Below are positions 1 to 11,760 of a stretch of 64,000 bases of DNA, piece after piece; position 1 is the first letter of the stretch; every line of letters begins with the position of its first letter. The position numbers were made by a program, and so were the translations under genes. The notes beneath the pieces are model-generated. The model was not told the DNA's origin, did not search any database, and saw only the letters and a program-made list of their open reading frames with translations. The stretch comes from Allolobophora icterica (taxonomy: Eukaryota; Annelida; Clitellata; Crassiclitellata; Lumbricidae), in contig OY744615.1 of assembly GCA_963556255.1 (NCBI GenBank), positions 47,243,812 to 47,307,811 of the forward strand, written 5' to 3'.

Positions 1-360
1 CGCACCATTTCATATTCTGTTGTATTCTGTCGATGTTCTGTTGTGTTTAGTTCTGAATTTGTATGGAGGGCAATGTCAAATACAGTTGTATTGTATTGTA
101 CTATGTACAGTTTAGTGTTTTGTCTAAAAAAACGATCGTATTGTATCAAATACAGTTGTATTGTATTGTATCACATGCACTTGTGTCAAATTCAAATACA
201 GAACTTGTATTGTATCAATTACAGTTGTATTGTATTGTATCACATACATACAGAACTTTGTATTGTATCAAGTACATTAAATTGTATCAAATACAGTTGT
301 ACTGTATCAGTACAGTTGTACTGTATCAGTACAGTTGTATTGTATTGTTCATTATGCGCA
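1..360. repeat. Degenerate A+T-rich minisatellite
   Basis: Imperfect copies of a TACAGTTGTATTGTATCA-like unit recur, ending in two adjacent copies of CTGTATCAGTACAGTTGTA. The two long overlapping open frames here are by-products of the repeat and have no protein character. Confidence 0.8.
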
Positions 361-1051
361 CAGTTGGTGTAACCTTCCAGAAGCAACAGCAAACAGGTCA
401 TTCACAAAGGCTGAACTAAATTCTTATGACTGCATTGATGTATTATTCGGAGTGTCAGAAATACATTTCAAGACCAGACTTTGTTCAAACTTAGTGTTCA
501 ATATTCGATAACAAAGAATTCAATTCGAATGAAGTAGATTTTGATTTGTTGTGGAATGACTTAGTGTCTTATTGCCCAAATGTTTCTCTTCGTATGATTT
601 GTTGTTTCTTAACAGAGATTCTTGTTCGTTGCAGGTTGGTTCACGCCGCCAAAAGAAGACGGTTAATCTGTTCGGCTTCCTACACTCCTTCACTGACTCA
701 TTTACTAACTTTGACGCAAATAGCTACAGGGAGAGTATTTTGCGTTTAACCTTATTGAGCGCTTCGTCTTAAATTGAAAATCGTTTGAAACTTTGGCTGT
801 TTGTTTAGTTTTCTGGTTGACTCGATTGTTACCGATCCGGTCGAGCGGTGAATTTGGCTGCTTGCGTTATAATTCAGAACACGTTTGAAATTCATTTCCA
901 TTCTCTATAATTTCCAGCTTCTTTTTCAAAGAAAACAGTTGTATGTGTAAAATGTGTGATTAAAAAAACGTCACAATGCCAGTGGTTGTGCGCGTTACAA
1001 GTTCCGTAAATAATAACAACGATGATGAAACTTTGTGTTGTAATTGTTCGA
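361..1051. other. Unassigned non-coding stretch
   Basis: Short open frames at 546-772 have no recognisable motif. I see no repeat, RNA gene or convincing exon here. Confidence 0.5.
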
Positions 1052-1109
1052 GGTGGTTTGAAATGTACAAAATTCGTACAGGTGGTTTGAAATGTACAAA
1101 ATTCGTACA
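1052..1109 (+). repeat. 29-bp tandem duplication
   Basis: Two adjacent identical 29-bp units (1052-1080 and 1081-1109) begin GGTGGTTTGAAATG. Exact identity suggests a recent slippage event. Confidence 0.85.
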
Positions 1110-1614
1110 TGTATGTTTGTGGCTGTGCTCAACACTTTAATGATGAGCTGCTTTGGTCTCCCAGTTACTTCTAGCACACGTTCATCATTAAAGTATTAAG
1201 AAAATAGTTATTGTAAAGCTTGATATACCTAAAGCGCATCATGAAAGCTAAGTGCGGAGCAGCAGCTTGCTCAACATACCACAGTCTGGAATTCTCCATC
1301 TGCCTTTTCCTATTCTGTAGCATCATCCACGGAGAATGACTCCTGCCGACAGAACAGAACTACACAAAGTACAACGCAAACTTCATAATTGTAATCTCCA
1401 AACTTCTAAAGTATTACTCGAAGGCCAAGCGCTGGCACAAGCCTATTCACAAGCGCTGCGGTATATCAACTTACCGGTCTCGCTCAATTTTGAGGCGGTT
1501 GTCCCAAGATCATGAAGATAATTACTATCACTGTCGTTATCATTATTTATGAAACACTGACAGTCTACCTATACTTTTCCTTTGCAACTGATACCTACTG
1601 ATGGATATTACTTC
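1110..1614. other. Unassigned non-coding stretch
   Basis: No gene, repeat or structured element was recognised in this stretch. Confidence 0.4.
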
Positions 1615-2053
1615 AGCACTGGGTTCCATCAAAGTTCCAGGCTCCCTGCAGTAGTAGGTCTGCGCTGCATCATCAGTGCTTCTGAATTGTTGCATCGATT
1701 TCCTTTTGACTGTTTACGAACTATGGCACTTAAATCTCTGCTATTATTATTATTATTTTTAAGTCGCAGTTTTCATTAGCCAAACAGTCTTGTGAGTCTA
1801 ACAATAAGTAAGCTGCCATGTCAGATCTCGGGTAGTAGCCGTGCCATAGTAAGTCCTTGTCCTTTCGTCCTTCCACTCCATTGTTCCAGTCAACTTGAAA
1901 AGCATGCCAGGTAATTTTGAGTTCCGAATCTGAACGACATCGCAGTATAGCTGTCTTGTGTCCGGATGACAGAACCTGGTTCAGTGGGACTTCGGTAAGT
2001 TTTCCGTGTGTTCCTGTTACATGAATATTCACTGCACTAGTTAAAATAAGCAC
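1615..2053 (-). pseudogene. Immunoglobulin V-like exon relic, copy 1
   Basis: Read on the minus strand, an open stretch contains the Ig-type landmarks AILRC (B-strand Cys), KITW (core Trp) and NCDLKI (E strand). After an insertion with an (ATA) run and an in-frame stop, it resumes with DDAAQTYYC, the usual D-x-A-x-x-Y-x-C ending of an Ig domain. What is seen is the motif order and spacing. That it was part of a cell-surface or secreted Ig protein is inference. The stop and insertion at about 1690-1755 make it non-functional as it stands. A diverged second copy lies at 3612-3770. No start codon or signal peptide is clear. Confidence 0.5.
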
Positions 2054-2082
2054 GATGTCACTATCGTCATTGTCAATGCATA

Positions 2083-2640
2083 TATATATATTCGTTTATT
2101 GAGAAGAAAGAAACAATCTGACAAAACGCAGAAATGCTTACATGAGTGATAACTGAAAATTAAAGTTCATTAGAAAATTTTAGAATAAACTAGTAAATAT
2201 TTTTATATAATGATCTGGGAATAAATTGAGAGTTGTCCTTGGGTGGGAGAGTATGGTTGTGTGCTCTTGGTCTTAGTTGGTGAGAGGAGAGGGGTCGGAG
2301 TGGAGGTTGGAGTTGGTGAAGTACATGCTTCGGGTTGTGTAATATGGAGAAAAGGAGTTTCGCATCGGCTATATTGGCAAGTTCAGAGACTGTTGGGAAG
2401 GATTGTTCTAGGTAACCTAGGCGTTTGGCTCTTTTTAAGAGTTTTACCAGGCGTTCTTTATCGGAAGCCAGGGTAAGACTCCACCAGGATGGTGAGGCAT
2501 ATAGAATTTTAGCAACGGTAGTGGCTTTGGTTACATTATGGATGGATGAGGAAGAAAGGCCATGGGTTTTGAGTTTTCTGATCGCATAAAAAGAGGAAGA
2601 GCAGGTTGCTGTGAGGTGGTCTATATGCAGTCGTTAATTG
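2083..2640 (-). pseudogene. 5'-truncated LINE: C terminus of ORF2 plus 3' tail
   Basis: The minus strand reads without a stop for about 145 codons, from about 2630 to a TAG at 2190-2192. It has no ATG because it is 5'-truncated. The peptide carries ATTVAKILYASPSWW, RLVKLLKRAKRLGYL, HVLHQLQPPL and LRPRAHNHTLP, the C-terminal pattern of reverse-transcriptase ORFs in CR1-like LINEs. The 3' UTR ends with AATAAACGAATATATA at 2083. The same 3' tail is recognisable at 4853, 11690 and possibly 18127. The uninterrupted frame suggests a relatively young insertion. Confidence 0.7.
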
Positions 2641-3600
2641 TAATCCGCCTCCTGCTTCTCTTTCTCCTAATAATCACTGTACACTAAATAAATACAGTAT
2701 GTAGGTCAATCAAGCAAAAGAATAGCACCGGTCTGTTCAAATTCATCTCTGCATTCGTCTCTTTCTTACTCTCACTCTTTCACTGTGCTTGTCTCACTTA
2801 GGCTACTTCTCTCATAGAATTAACAAAACGAAGTCTATTTCCTTGTAACTCATTGGAGTCTTAGATTCTTTTATTCTTTGCCATTGCAATGCACACTGGC
2901 GTAAACTTGTCCAAAATATTGGGAGGGGCATGGGGTCTGTACCAGAGGTGCAAAGAAAACAAGTTTTCAAGATGAAAAGTTGTGTTTTTCGTTGTTTTTT
3001 CGTTTTTTTATGGCTTTTGTTGTTTTGGTTGTTTTTAAGATTTTCGGATTTCAGATCATAAAAACCATGAAAAATGGCATGAACGAGAGCTCCAACTCAG
3101 TTTAGTTCAGTTGTTATTTCCAAAAATTAAAAATCTTTAAATCAAAGTAAATGTTATTAAAATAACTTCTACAAAAATAAGAAATTTATTTTTGTTTATT
3201 TTGTGGTTTTCTTTTTCTTATGTTTTTGTTTAAAACCAAAACACCGAAAAAACTTTTGTCACCTCTGGTCTGGACAGTCAGCAGAGGTTTCCAGTGTTAC
3301 GTTAATTAATGCGTTTTGTTTACATGTAAATTTGTTTCATGTTGAAGATATTGAAGATAAAAATAAATCTTTGTTTTCATTATGAATTTCTGATAGTATT
3401 TCAGTTCTGTGTCTCTGTTTCTCTGTTTCTGAAGAAATTTGTCATTATTGAAACATAATATTTGAAGAAATTCTTTTCTCAATTTTTGGGGGCATTGCCC
3501 CGGCTCCTCAATTATTGGGGGGCACGTGCCCCGGCTGACCCCCCAGAGTCTACGCCTATGGCAATGCAATCTAGCCTACTTAACATTTTAAGGTTTTTAT
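2641..3600. other. Unassigned A+T-rich stretch
   Basis: Contains TGTTTTTGTTTT-like simple sequence near 2990-3030 and GGGGCA-rich patches at 3487-3545. No gene was recognised. The open frames at 3203-3683 lack any family motif. Confidence 0.4.
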
Positions 3601-3611
3601 CTGCTTCGTCT

Positions 3612-3770
3612 AAGTTCCATCAAAGTTCCAGGCTCCCTGCAGAAGTAGGTCTGCGCTGCATGATCACCGTGGTTGATTTTTAAGTCGCAGTTTCCAATAG
3701 CCAATTTCGATTGTAGTCAGGAACGTTTGTTGCTGTTGTATCGCGTGGCTTCCCGCTGATGTCAAATTTT
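3612..3770 (-). pseudogene. Immunoglobulin V-like exon relic, copy 2
   Basis: Minus-strand reading gives LAIGNCDLKI then DHAAQTYFCREPGTLMEL with no intervening insertion, so it preserves the E- to F-strand part of an Ig domain that is interrupted in copy 1. The match to copy 1 extends through CAGGCTCCCTGCAG and AAGTCGCAGTTT on the plus strand. Upstream sequence (to about 4010) is too diverged to align, and a frame change removes the earlier strands. It is probably a degenerate duplicate exon. Confidence 0.45.
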
Positions 3771-4852
3771 GTTGTACAGGTGTGGTATCCGCTGCCTTTC
3801 TGGGGACTGGCATAAGCAATGTAGGCCTACTGGTAAAACGCTGATTAGGAACTGTGATAGTGTTGACCCCACGGAAACGACTTTCTCGCCACGGCTTCTG
3901 TGTTCCTTCCATTCCATCGTAGGAGCCCCTGCAGTTGCCAGGGAATTCAATGCTAAACATCAGAATATTTAACAAGGTCTGCAGTCGAACTGTCGTTGCA
4001 GATTGGATCACTTTCTGTTGAAAAACAGATGTGCAGTTTGTTTAAGATGTCTTAAATGTACGTATGTCATTATAGTCAGGAAAGTACGTGGTTTATAGTT
4101 ATGTTATATATATAGTTATAGTTATAATTTTATTAATCTGTCTCTTGCTCTGACGCATCTTTCAATTGTAGCTCAATGGTAAGTTGTGCATGTCAGGCTA
4201 AGTTTTGGTACCATAAATATATAAAGTTAATAATAATAAGCTTAATACTTATTATTATGATCAGCATGATCATCTTCAATAATATTGATGACAACAAGGC
4301 CGTGTTTTGGATGTTTAAGCACATCCCCAAATTAAATAATTTTAAAATTAAATAATGTGCTTACTATCTCCCAGCCCTTTAGTCGGTTAATTTGGTTGCT
4401 TGTCGGTTTGCTCAAGGACGAGCAAACACCCCCCCCCAAACAAAATTCTGGCTACGGTCTTGCCCAAGGCTTAAGGTACCGGATGAAAAACAAAAATCGG
4501 TACCATTGAGACCAGAGAGGAAAGGATAGGAGTTGCATTGGGCTGTGTTTATGTTAAATCAGCTGAATCATAGGCGCCAAGAGATGTAGTGGTAAAATTA
4601 GAGATGAGTACACACTACCGGTTAGTTTTCCAAAGCAAATTAGTTTTCATAAACAAGTTAGAGGCGAGTACAATTTTTTTAGGTGAGTATACGGTCTCTA
4701 GAGGTGAGTACACTCAGTATACCCGCGTATACCCTCGACTACAGCCCTGCAGGCGCCTAGTAAAAAACAAAATCTGTTAGGCGGATAAGGTCAGCTTTAA
4801 TTACAAGCTCATCTTTCATATATTTTTGACGAAAATCCTCGGGACACTTAAT

Positions 4853-4992
4853 GTTTATATTCGTTTATTAAGTAGAACAACAGGCAAAACGCTGTAGGTG
4901 TACAAGAAAAACAGAACTAAGGGAAGTAATAGCTTAGTATGAGTTGGCAAATAACATACGAGAAATAGTTTCGTGAGTCTTTATCGGAGAGG
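4853..4992 (-). repeat. LINE 3'-tail fragment
   Basis: TATATTCGTTTATT followed by GGCAAAACGC matches the 3' end of the LINE at 2083 and the fragment at 11690. The piggyBac-type element at 4997-6022 has landed inside it. Confidence 0.5.
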
Positions 4993-6026
4993 TTAACCCT
5001 CAGGCTACCAAGGTTTTTTTGCGACATCGGCTACCAAGGGGGGGTGGGTACCACCCCCCCCCCGGAATTTCGTGTTTGGTTTCAAATATCATATCATGCA
5101 ATATAGCATTTGATTCAGCATTCATTTCTGAAAAGAATGGTATATTTAGTTGTGAAATATATGAATGCATCTCGAAATTATATAGTTTTTAACAAAGGCA
5201 CCGGTCCATTTAACGATATCTGATATTATCCCACACAATTTGTACTTTTTAGATAAGAAATATAAATGATGTGGGTTTTGAAAATGAACTATGTATCCAA
5301 GAATATTCTAAATATAATGAGGCTTAATTTTCAACAATACAAACTATTCCAAAGTCTGTTTTAGTTACAGGCAAAACCTAAAGGCGTGCAGCTATATCAA
5401 CATGAAACAAGAAATTATGTAATTTATTTTTCCCAGCAGTCAGATACGTCAGTGGTCCTTGCAGTTATTGCAAGTTACTTTCATTGTTTTGTGGGAATTC
5501 TTCCTGCAAACCGGCTTCTTGAACACTTCACAGCACTGCTTTTACTCTGTTAGCATTCTGCTTCAACTGTTTATAGCCCTTCCCCATACCCAACCATATC
5601 GGTTTACGTTGTGATGTTGCATCAGTGATTTTCACACTGAAAAAGCGTATTATTATTTATTATGATCACTTCCGGTTTTCAAAAGACAAATAACTAAGCA
5701 AGCAAAATATAGCCCTACATTCCCTCTAAAGAATGGCATAGTTGTTTCTCTTCCAGAAAGAAAAAGAATACCTTCATAGTCGACAAACAGCTAACAACTG
5801 AGAAATTCCTGATTTCAACAAGGTGGTAGGGCCTACCTAGGCTATATCGGGTATAACTTTTTTATGGTGTGGGATATCATCACGACTTTTACCTCAAAAT
5901 GTGTGCAAATGGACCCCCTACAGCTACCTAAAATGTCAAAATTATATTCCATGTGCTAAAAAAAAATTTTGCAGAAAAACGTAGGGGGGGGTGGTAACCA
6001 CCCCCCCTTGGTAGCCCGAGGGTTAA
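4993..6026. mobile_element. Non-autonomous piggyBac-type element with TTAA duplication
   Basis: The 1,026-bp element at 4997-6022 is flanked by TTAA on both sides (4993-4996, 6023-6026). Left end CCCTCAGGCTACCAAGG and right end (reverse complement) CCCTCGGGCTACCAAGG form a 17-bp terminal inverted repeat with one mismatch. Just inside each end lies an imperfect G-run/C-run palindrome with a GTACC or GTTACC centre. TTAA targets and CCC-starting ends are hallmarks of piggyBac transposons. There is no open frame inside, so it depends on a transposase supplied elsewhere. Confidence 0.85.
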
Positions 6027-6101
6027 AGTTGTGAGGTCTGTCTCTTTGCTACACAGATACACAAATCTGACTGTTCAATCTAACGTTCTGCTAAATAAAT
6101 A

Positions 6102-6137
6102 TGTTATTAACGCTGCTGTATAGCAGCGTTAATAACA
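6102..6137. repeat. Perfect 16-bp-arm hairpin
   Basis: Arms TGTTATTAACGCTGCT and its complement are separated by GTAT. Nothing nearby explains it. It may be the core of a small foldback element. Confidence 0.8.
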
Positions 6138-6860
6138 GTTTGTATATTTACTGTTTATAAACTCTGGCGTGCAGTTTCGCTTGCTCGGCTACTGGTTGAA
6201 ACCGCTTACTCGGAAAGGTACTGCGCTACACGAATGTTTCTCGCTATTTTGGCTGGTTAGCGGCGTGTTGAAGTCTGCGTGCACAGCAACGATAAGCCGG
6301 ATGTGATATTGGAAATGAACACGATGATCGATCTTTCATTTTACAGCGAACTGCAGTGGATGTGGTCGGTTTGTTTTATCCACTGAATTAGATGGGTTTA
6401 AGGTTATTAAGTCACCGGATTCAGATGGTTTAAAGCTTAAAATATTTCTGGTAATCAAAGCTGCATTTACTAAGGCGTTTCATATTGCTATTTTGTCTCG
6501 ATTAGCTTTTAAATTTGACGCAGATACAGAATATCACGTGCATCACAAGTTTTAAATTTCTCTAAAACGAACAAAGAAATTAGGACGCCACTTATTTTTA
6601 TGTAGCTAAATTCAGCTCTACCAACAGTTAACTTTGATGCAGAAGTGATGGACTTGATCAAGAAGGTCCCTACATAATGGTGATCTTGTGAACGGCCTGT
6701 ACATGTGCTCTCCGCGTTACAGGCCGAATGCACAAACCATTCTATAGCCATGATACGAGGCTCGAGCTTTTTAACCTGGAAATTTTCGAAAGGTGTGGCA
6801 TTTCAGTTGGTTAAAAGTTACTCTCTGCCTCAATCCATGATCGCAGAGAGATGCTAAAAA
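6138..6860. other. Unassigned stretch
   Basis: No gene or repeat recognised. The minus-strand open frame at 6509-6751 has no family signature. Confidence 0.35.
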
Positions 6861-6879
6861 CTAGTCTGCAGTGCTGGAA

Positions 6880-6980
6880 CAGTATGATGATGCCTTACGT
6901 GGAGGTGCTTTGGTGCCGTTTTGGCACTTCCATAACACCAGTGATACGTTTTCGTCATAGTTACTCTGACTGATCCAGAC
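6880..6980. repeat. Local duplication A1 (pair with 8025-8125)
   Basis: Both segments share TGCTTTGGTGCCGTTTTGG and TCATAGTTACTCTGA within otherwise diverged sequence, about 1.14 kb apart. On the minus strand each ends in a GTAAGG splice-donor-like sequence, so these may be duplicated exon ends, but I could not assign a protein family. Confidence 0.5.
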
Positions 6981-7126
6981 TGAATGATTTGCATGTAAAG
7001 TAACAGGAATTTTAATGGGTGGTTGTCTGCCAGGTTTTTTTATTGTTTGCTTTTTTTTATTAAGCACCACTATATAACGAACAAGCGTCAGTCTATGAGA
7101 GAGGCAGAAGGCATCTTAGAAGCTAA

Positions 7127-7720
7127 GGAAATTGACTGTATGAGAGAACAGACACTAAAGTCTCTTGTGATTTTGGATTTAGGGTATGCTCAGTTTAATT
7201 AATACATAATAATAAAGGCAAGTGTCAATATCTATTATGGCTAATTCCCCAGTATAGTTGATGGGACCTAAAGGTTTTTTCCTGCACTATGTTTTCTATT
7301 TTTTCCTTTTTAGGCAAGCAGTTGTCTACTCTTGTACAATGAGCTTCTTTTGGAGTGACGAGCCAGTTTGGCATTCTGGAAGGATGAACAAGATTAACGT
7401 TTCTGGGCCTCCTTTCGATGAGGACTTCATCCCTGACCCTGTATTAGCCACGGCCAAAGAGGGAGAGTATGAGTGGTGGGCCTCGTCTCATTTTCTTTCT
7501 TGATCGAAAATGCCCTCATCGACTGCCATTCCTTGAGGAGATCCTGTGTGTGCCTGACTGACGTTGGTACATACAGGGTCCAGGCAACTTTGACTGAGAG
7601 AACAGACCCTTGTGATTTAGATTCAGGGTATGTTTACTTTATGTAATATATGATAATAATCAAGGTGAATATTTCTTTCTATCATAGCTAGTGCCCCAGT
7701 CGTCTTATAAATCGATGGCT
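7127..7720 (+). pseudogene. Possible Ig-like exon remnant in a local duplication
   Basis: An acceptor-like pyrimidine tract ending TTTTTAG at 7313 precedes an open frame that shifts frame near 7470. Near its end it reads CLTDVGTYRVQATL, resembling the D-x-G-x-Y ending of an Ig domain, followed by a donor-like GTATGT at about 7629. The end of this exon and start of the following intron (7588-7720) duplicate 7130-7260. Both copies contain GAGAGAACAGAC and TTGTGATTT. The frame change argues for a pseudogene. The Ig assignment is an inference from one short motif. Confidence 0.3.
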
Positions 7721-8024
7721 CTGAGCAATTATGAGTACTGGACTTGCTCAATGTCCCAACACAGCAAAGGAGGAGGCTCGGAGCCGTGGTCTTCGCATCA
7801 CAATGCAACCAATCGGCTACCATGTCCCATGGTCGATTAGTTTTGAACAACATCAAGTGTATCTGATGTTATTTTTCAGGTTTATCAATTTGCATTAAGA
7901 CAGTACTGACCTGTGTGATGTAGAATGCTATAGAAAGAGATGTTTTCATTCCTGAGCATGACTGTATTTTACAAATTACTTCCAGATGCTGTATCCCAAA
8001 AGCACCAGATTTTTTACAAAGGAA

Positions 8025-8125
8025 ATGGAATGATGATACCTTACCTAACATGGAGATGCTTTGGTGCCGTTTTGGTGCTACTTTAAGCATCGATGATTCT
8101 ATGTTTTAGTCATAGTTACTCTGAT
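8025..8125. repeat. Local duplication A2 (pair with 6880-6980)
   Basis: Diverged second copy of the segment at 6880-6980, sharing TGCTTTGGTGCCGTTTTGG and TCATAGTTACTCTGA. Confidence 0.5.
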
Positions 8126-8604
8126 CATTTCCTTTACCAAACTTTATAGGGTCTAACTGAGTCGCCAAAACTTCCGATTCCCCAAATTAAATGATAATGC
8201 AAATTGGACGCAATTTCTAAAAATTTTAAATTTTTTTCTAAAATAAATGTTGTCAAGTGTTTGAAATCTGGTATGAACTAGTCTCTTGAATATTGCAGTC
8301 ACAGGTTATGCTTGGAAAATACCACAAAACGTTACATTTGCACAAATGATTTTGTTGTCACTTTTTAAAATGTTGGGGATCTGATGAAAATTCTGTAGAG
8401 GTTTGGGGATTTGCTACACACCAATCTGTGGCATAATGACTTTGCAAAAAGCAAGAGCCTGCAGATTGGCGATTCTGTAATAGCTGTTTGTGTGCTGTGA
8501 CCATGAAACAGTACAGTGTGTAAAATCTTGGCACAAATTAACAGGTAGATTTAAGTAAACATTTTGCTATTATCATAAGAAAAGAAGAGACTGTACTGAA
8601 ACAA

Positions 8605-8730
8605 CCCTGTTACACACACTTGGTATCTCGACTGCTTCAGTGTCAAGGTACAGATAAACGACAGGAAAATTGAATTGTGGCTTTCGTGCTGAATGGACGA
8701 TCAGTACCATCTTCAGTCCCGTTACCCCCA
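8605..8730 (+). repeat. Duplicated block B1 (pair with 9198-9325)
   Basis: Begins CCCTGTTACACACACTTGG and ends near CATCTTCAGTCCCGTTACCC. The partner, 590 bp downstream, is about 90% identical by eye. No coding content. Confidence 0.8.
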
Positions 8731-9197
8731 GACATCTCCAATAATATAAATGTTACTTGTTTTAAAGTGATGATGTTTTGGGGGCTACCCAGGTTGTGGT
8801 TAGAATGCAGAATTTGCTCAATTATCCCCAAAATTTATTTAGCAAGCATTCGATATCCCGAAAAACTAGTTTGTCAATTTCATTTATGTTACTTTAGGAA
8901 AATATCCTTAAATTAGATTTGCACAAATAATTTTGTTTTTGTTTCGAATATAGTTTTCATGAATCCAGTGGGTATTCAATATCAGGTTTTGAAGTTTCTT
9001 GGATTTACCATGCACCCATGTCTTGGCCCTCAGTTTACTCGTTACGCAAAAGCATATTGATTACTGGAGTTATAATACTGAACTGATTGGAATTCCAAAT
9101 GAATTGAAATGTAAACAATTTGTGTAGCTAATGTATAAATTTTCTGTTGTTTTGAACAGGATTTTGTGGTAATTAATCACTTAATTGTTAAAAAGAA

Positions 9198-9325
9198 CCC
9201 TGTTACACACACTTGGTATCTCGACCATTTCAATGTCTTGGTACAGATAAACGACAGGAATATTAAAACTGTGGCTTTCGTGCTGTGTGGTCGATCAGTA
9301 CCATCTTCAGTCCCGTTACCCTCAA
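9198..9325 (+). repeat. Duplicated block B2 (pair with 8605-8730)
   Basis: Second copy of the block at 8605-8730, with a few substitutions and a short indel (ATGTCTTGGTACAG versus GTGTCAAGGTACAG). Confidence 0.8.
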
Positions 9326-9679
9326 ACATGATAACTTAAAAAGTAATTTAATTTTTTTTAAAGTGAAAATCATGACGCACGTATGTGGGTTATAATATTT
9401 CTTACTGGGGTTGTCCGTTGAAGACTTTAGCGTATAATGACAGCGAATCTGTGTCTGTTTTAATAGCTTGTGTTATAATCCATTTTAAATATATGTGTGT
9501 AATATTTCTATACAGTATATTTCTGGTGTACAGTATATGGGCCTGGTACTGATGCTTATTAGAAGTTCTGTTGTAAGGTTGTAAATCAATAATAATATTG
9601 TCACTAATTGTAGCTCGTGTATTTTGTGATAGACCGCGGAAGACCTCATTTGCAGTCAGTTGCATCTTCTGACATTCGC

Positions 9680-10100
9680 CAGCAGCATGACCGAGTCCTC
9701 GTCCAATTCACTTCATACAGTGAAAAAGCGCAGCCTGGATGTGCCATAATCTGCAGACATCTCCGTGGCAACTGCCTCTGCAGTCAGTGATGCTGATTTC
9801 CAACAGTCGGAAAAGAAGCTGTTCTTATCTCCAAGTCTCCACCCAACACATTCACGCGTGACAAGCCGTCACCTGCTCCTGTTGCACTAGAATCCAGCAA
9901 TGGCAGGAAATTTCAGTGTAAGAAGCTGAGGCAGTTGATATCTAGCACAACTGAGGAAGAAAAGCAACTGTTTAAAGCTAGGCTAAAGTCAAAAATAGAA
10001 ACGAATTCGGTGAAAAGAGAACTGATAAAATCATAGATTGAGCTGAATAAGCTTCTTACAAAAGAGGCCTTGCTTTGGATACAGAAGTTACAGTCACCTA
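9680..10100 (+). pseudogene. Possible broken coding sequence, family unknown
   Basis: Plus-strand reading at about 9848-10037 gives a charged, helix-like peptide containing SSTTEEEKQLFKARLK and SVKRELIKS, stopped by a TAG, then continuing IELNKLLTKEALL in frame. An ATG near 9688 begins TESSSNSLHTVKKRSLDV and is soon stopped. The composition looks more protein-like than the minus-strand shadow frame at 9913-10185. I do not recognise the family. It could be a processed or decayed gene copy. Confidence 0.25.
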
Positions 10101-10189
10101 AGTTGAGTCTAGAACTAATGATAGTTGTGATTGGCTGTGAGCTCTGAATAAGACCGTAATTTATAAAGACACCTGCTGACATCACCCGT

Positions 10190-11689
10190 GTGTTTAGTCC
10201 ATTTAATGCTAATGTTTACTATATTAATTGATTTGTGTGTTATAAGTTTCCATTAATTATTATTTTATTAAATTGAGACGGTCATTGATGCGATGCCAAG
10301 CTTCTCTGTTCTTAGCCCTCCTCAAATTTTAATGCTTTTGAATGTATATTCTGTAATTTCTTAGTTGGGAGCTGCTAGCTGTGGCGAAAGCCACATCCCA
10401 ATAATCGACTATCAATCTTGATCTCCATTCTATAAATGGAGATCATAGCTCGGTTAGAGGCCCTTTGTAACTAGATACAGGTCTTGTGAGATTTATTCTC
10501 TTTTTAAATTTAGTAACAATATAATGTAATCAAACTTGGATAAAAATAACCCTCTGAAAATTCGGTTGTCTGTTCTTATTTTATTTCTTTGTTATTAAGA
10601 ATAATCAATAATTAATGTATTTTTCTCCTTTTTGTAAATAAGACTCTAATGGTTTTAGCTAATGAAACTGTAAAACCATTCTCATTACACCAGTCCTATC
10701 TAATGCTTTCTGAATTCTGTCCTGAATCAAGTTTAGGTTTTGGCAGGCATAGAAAATAGCACCAAATAAACAATTATGCAAACAATGACCGCCCTACATT
10801 ATCTAGACCGGGGTCTAGACTTTAAAATAGTCATTAAAAGAAACAAAAGTGGAGAAATAATGGACCCTGAAGTGTTCCATTTTCTGTATGGAATTTTAAG
10901 AGAATTCATCTCTTATTTTAACTTAAAATGTTCTATATTGCTTAAGAATTTAGATATCCAATCAAACTATGTCCCGTTATTCCAAGTTTGTGTTAATTAC
11001 CTAAATGTGTGGGAACATGCGAAAATCTATAAAATTGGCCAGTGGGTCATTTCAGAAATTTTTTATGTTCAGTGAACCACTGAAGTCTACAGTATTTGTT
11101 ATAAATTTTCCATAATTTTGCATAAAGTTCAAGTGAAATTGATCTGTATGTTGCAGGAACAGAAGGATCTTTACTAGCTTTTAAATTGGGTATGATTATG
11201 GCATATGACCGACCAGTCATTGGGAAATTTCCCTTGAAACCATACTATACCTTGTTATAAGTTCAAAAGAACCTTGAGGCCACTGTGATGCAAATGTTTC
11301 AGTAAGTCATAAGGAATTCTGTCTTTCCTCACTGACTTGTTATTCTTAGAAGAGGCAATAGCTTCTTTGAGCTCTCAGATACAGCTAGTATAGTTCAAAT
11401 GAATTCAAAGAGTCAGAAAGACACCATTTAAAGATGTCTGAGCAGAAATTTACGATGTGATTAATATTCATTGTTTAACGACAATATAATGCAGGTAATA
11501 ATGTCTTGTGATCCATGTAAGTTGATAGGTGACATCAGGTGATATCTAATACAAATTAAAAGATATACATGTATTTTACAGCAATTGTCATACACAAGAA
11601 ATTTTAAATTTAAGAAATTCTTGATGAACTTTCTTAATCAATGTATTTAGGCCTAAATCAAAAAACTTATGTATGCACATGTGTATGTA
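10190..11689. other. A+T-rich stretch with one 99-codon frame
   Basis: Plus-strand frame 10776-11075 reads LHYLDRGLDFKIVIKRN and FNLKCSILLKNLDIQSN, with no motif I recognise. Nothing supports it as a real gene beyond length. The rest shows no repeat or RNA gene. Confidence 0.3.
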
Positions 11690-11760
11690 TGTATATTCGT
11701 TTATTTCAAATACAATAGGCAGAACGCAGTAGTTTACATACAACATGTTCAGTGTGACGA
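11690..11760 (-). repeat. LINE 3'-tail fragment
   Basis: TATATTCGTTTATT with GGCAGAACGCAGTAG matches the 3' end of the LINE at 2083 in antisense. Confidence 0.4.

Noticed and set aside
9913..10185. Minus-strand 90-codon Ser/Phe-rich frame
   Set aside because: The plus strand reads as a charged helical peptide with better protein character. The minus frame looks like its shadow.
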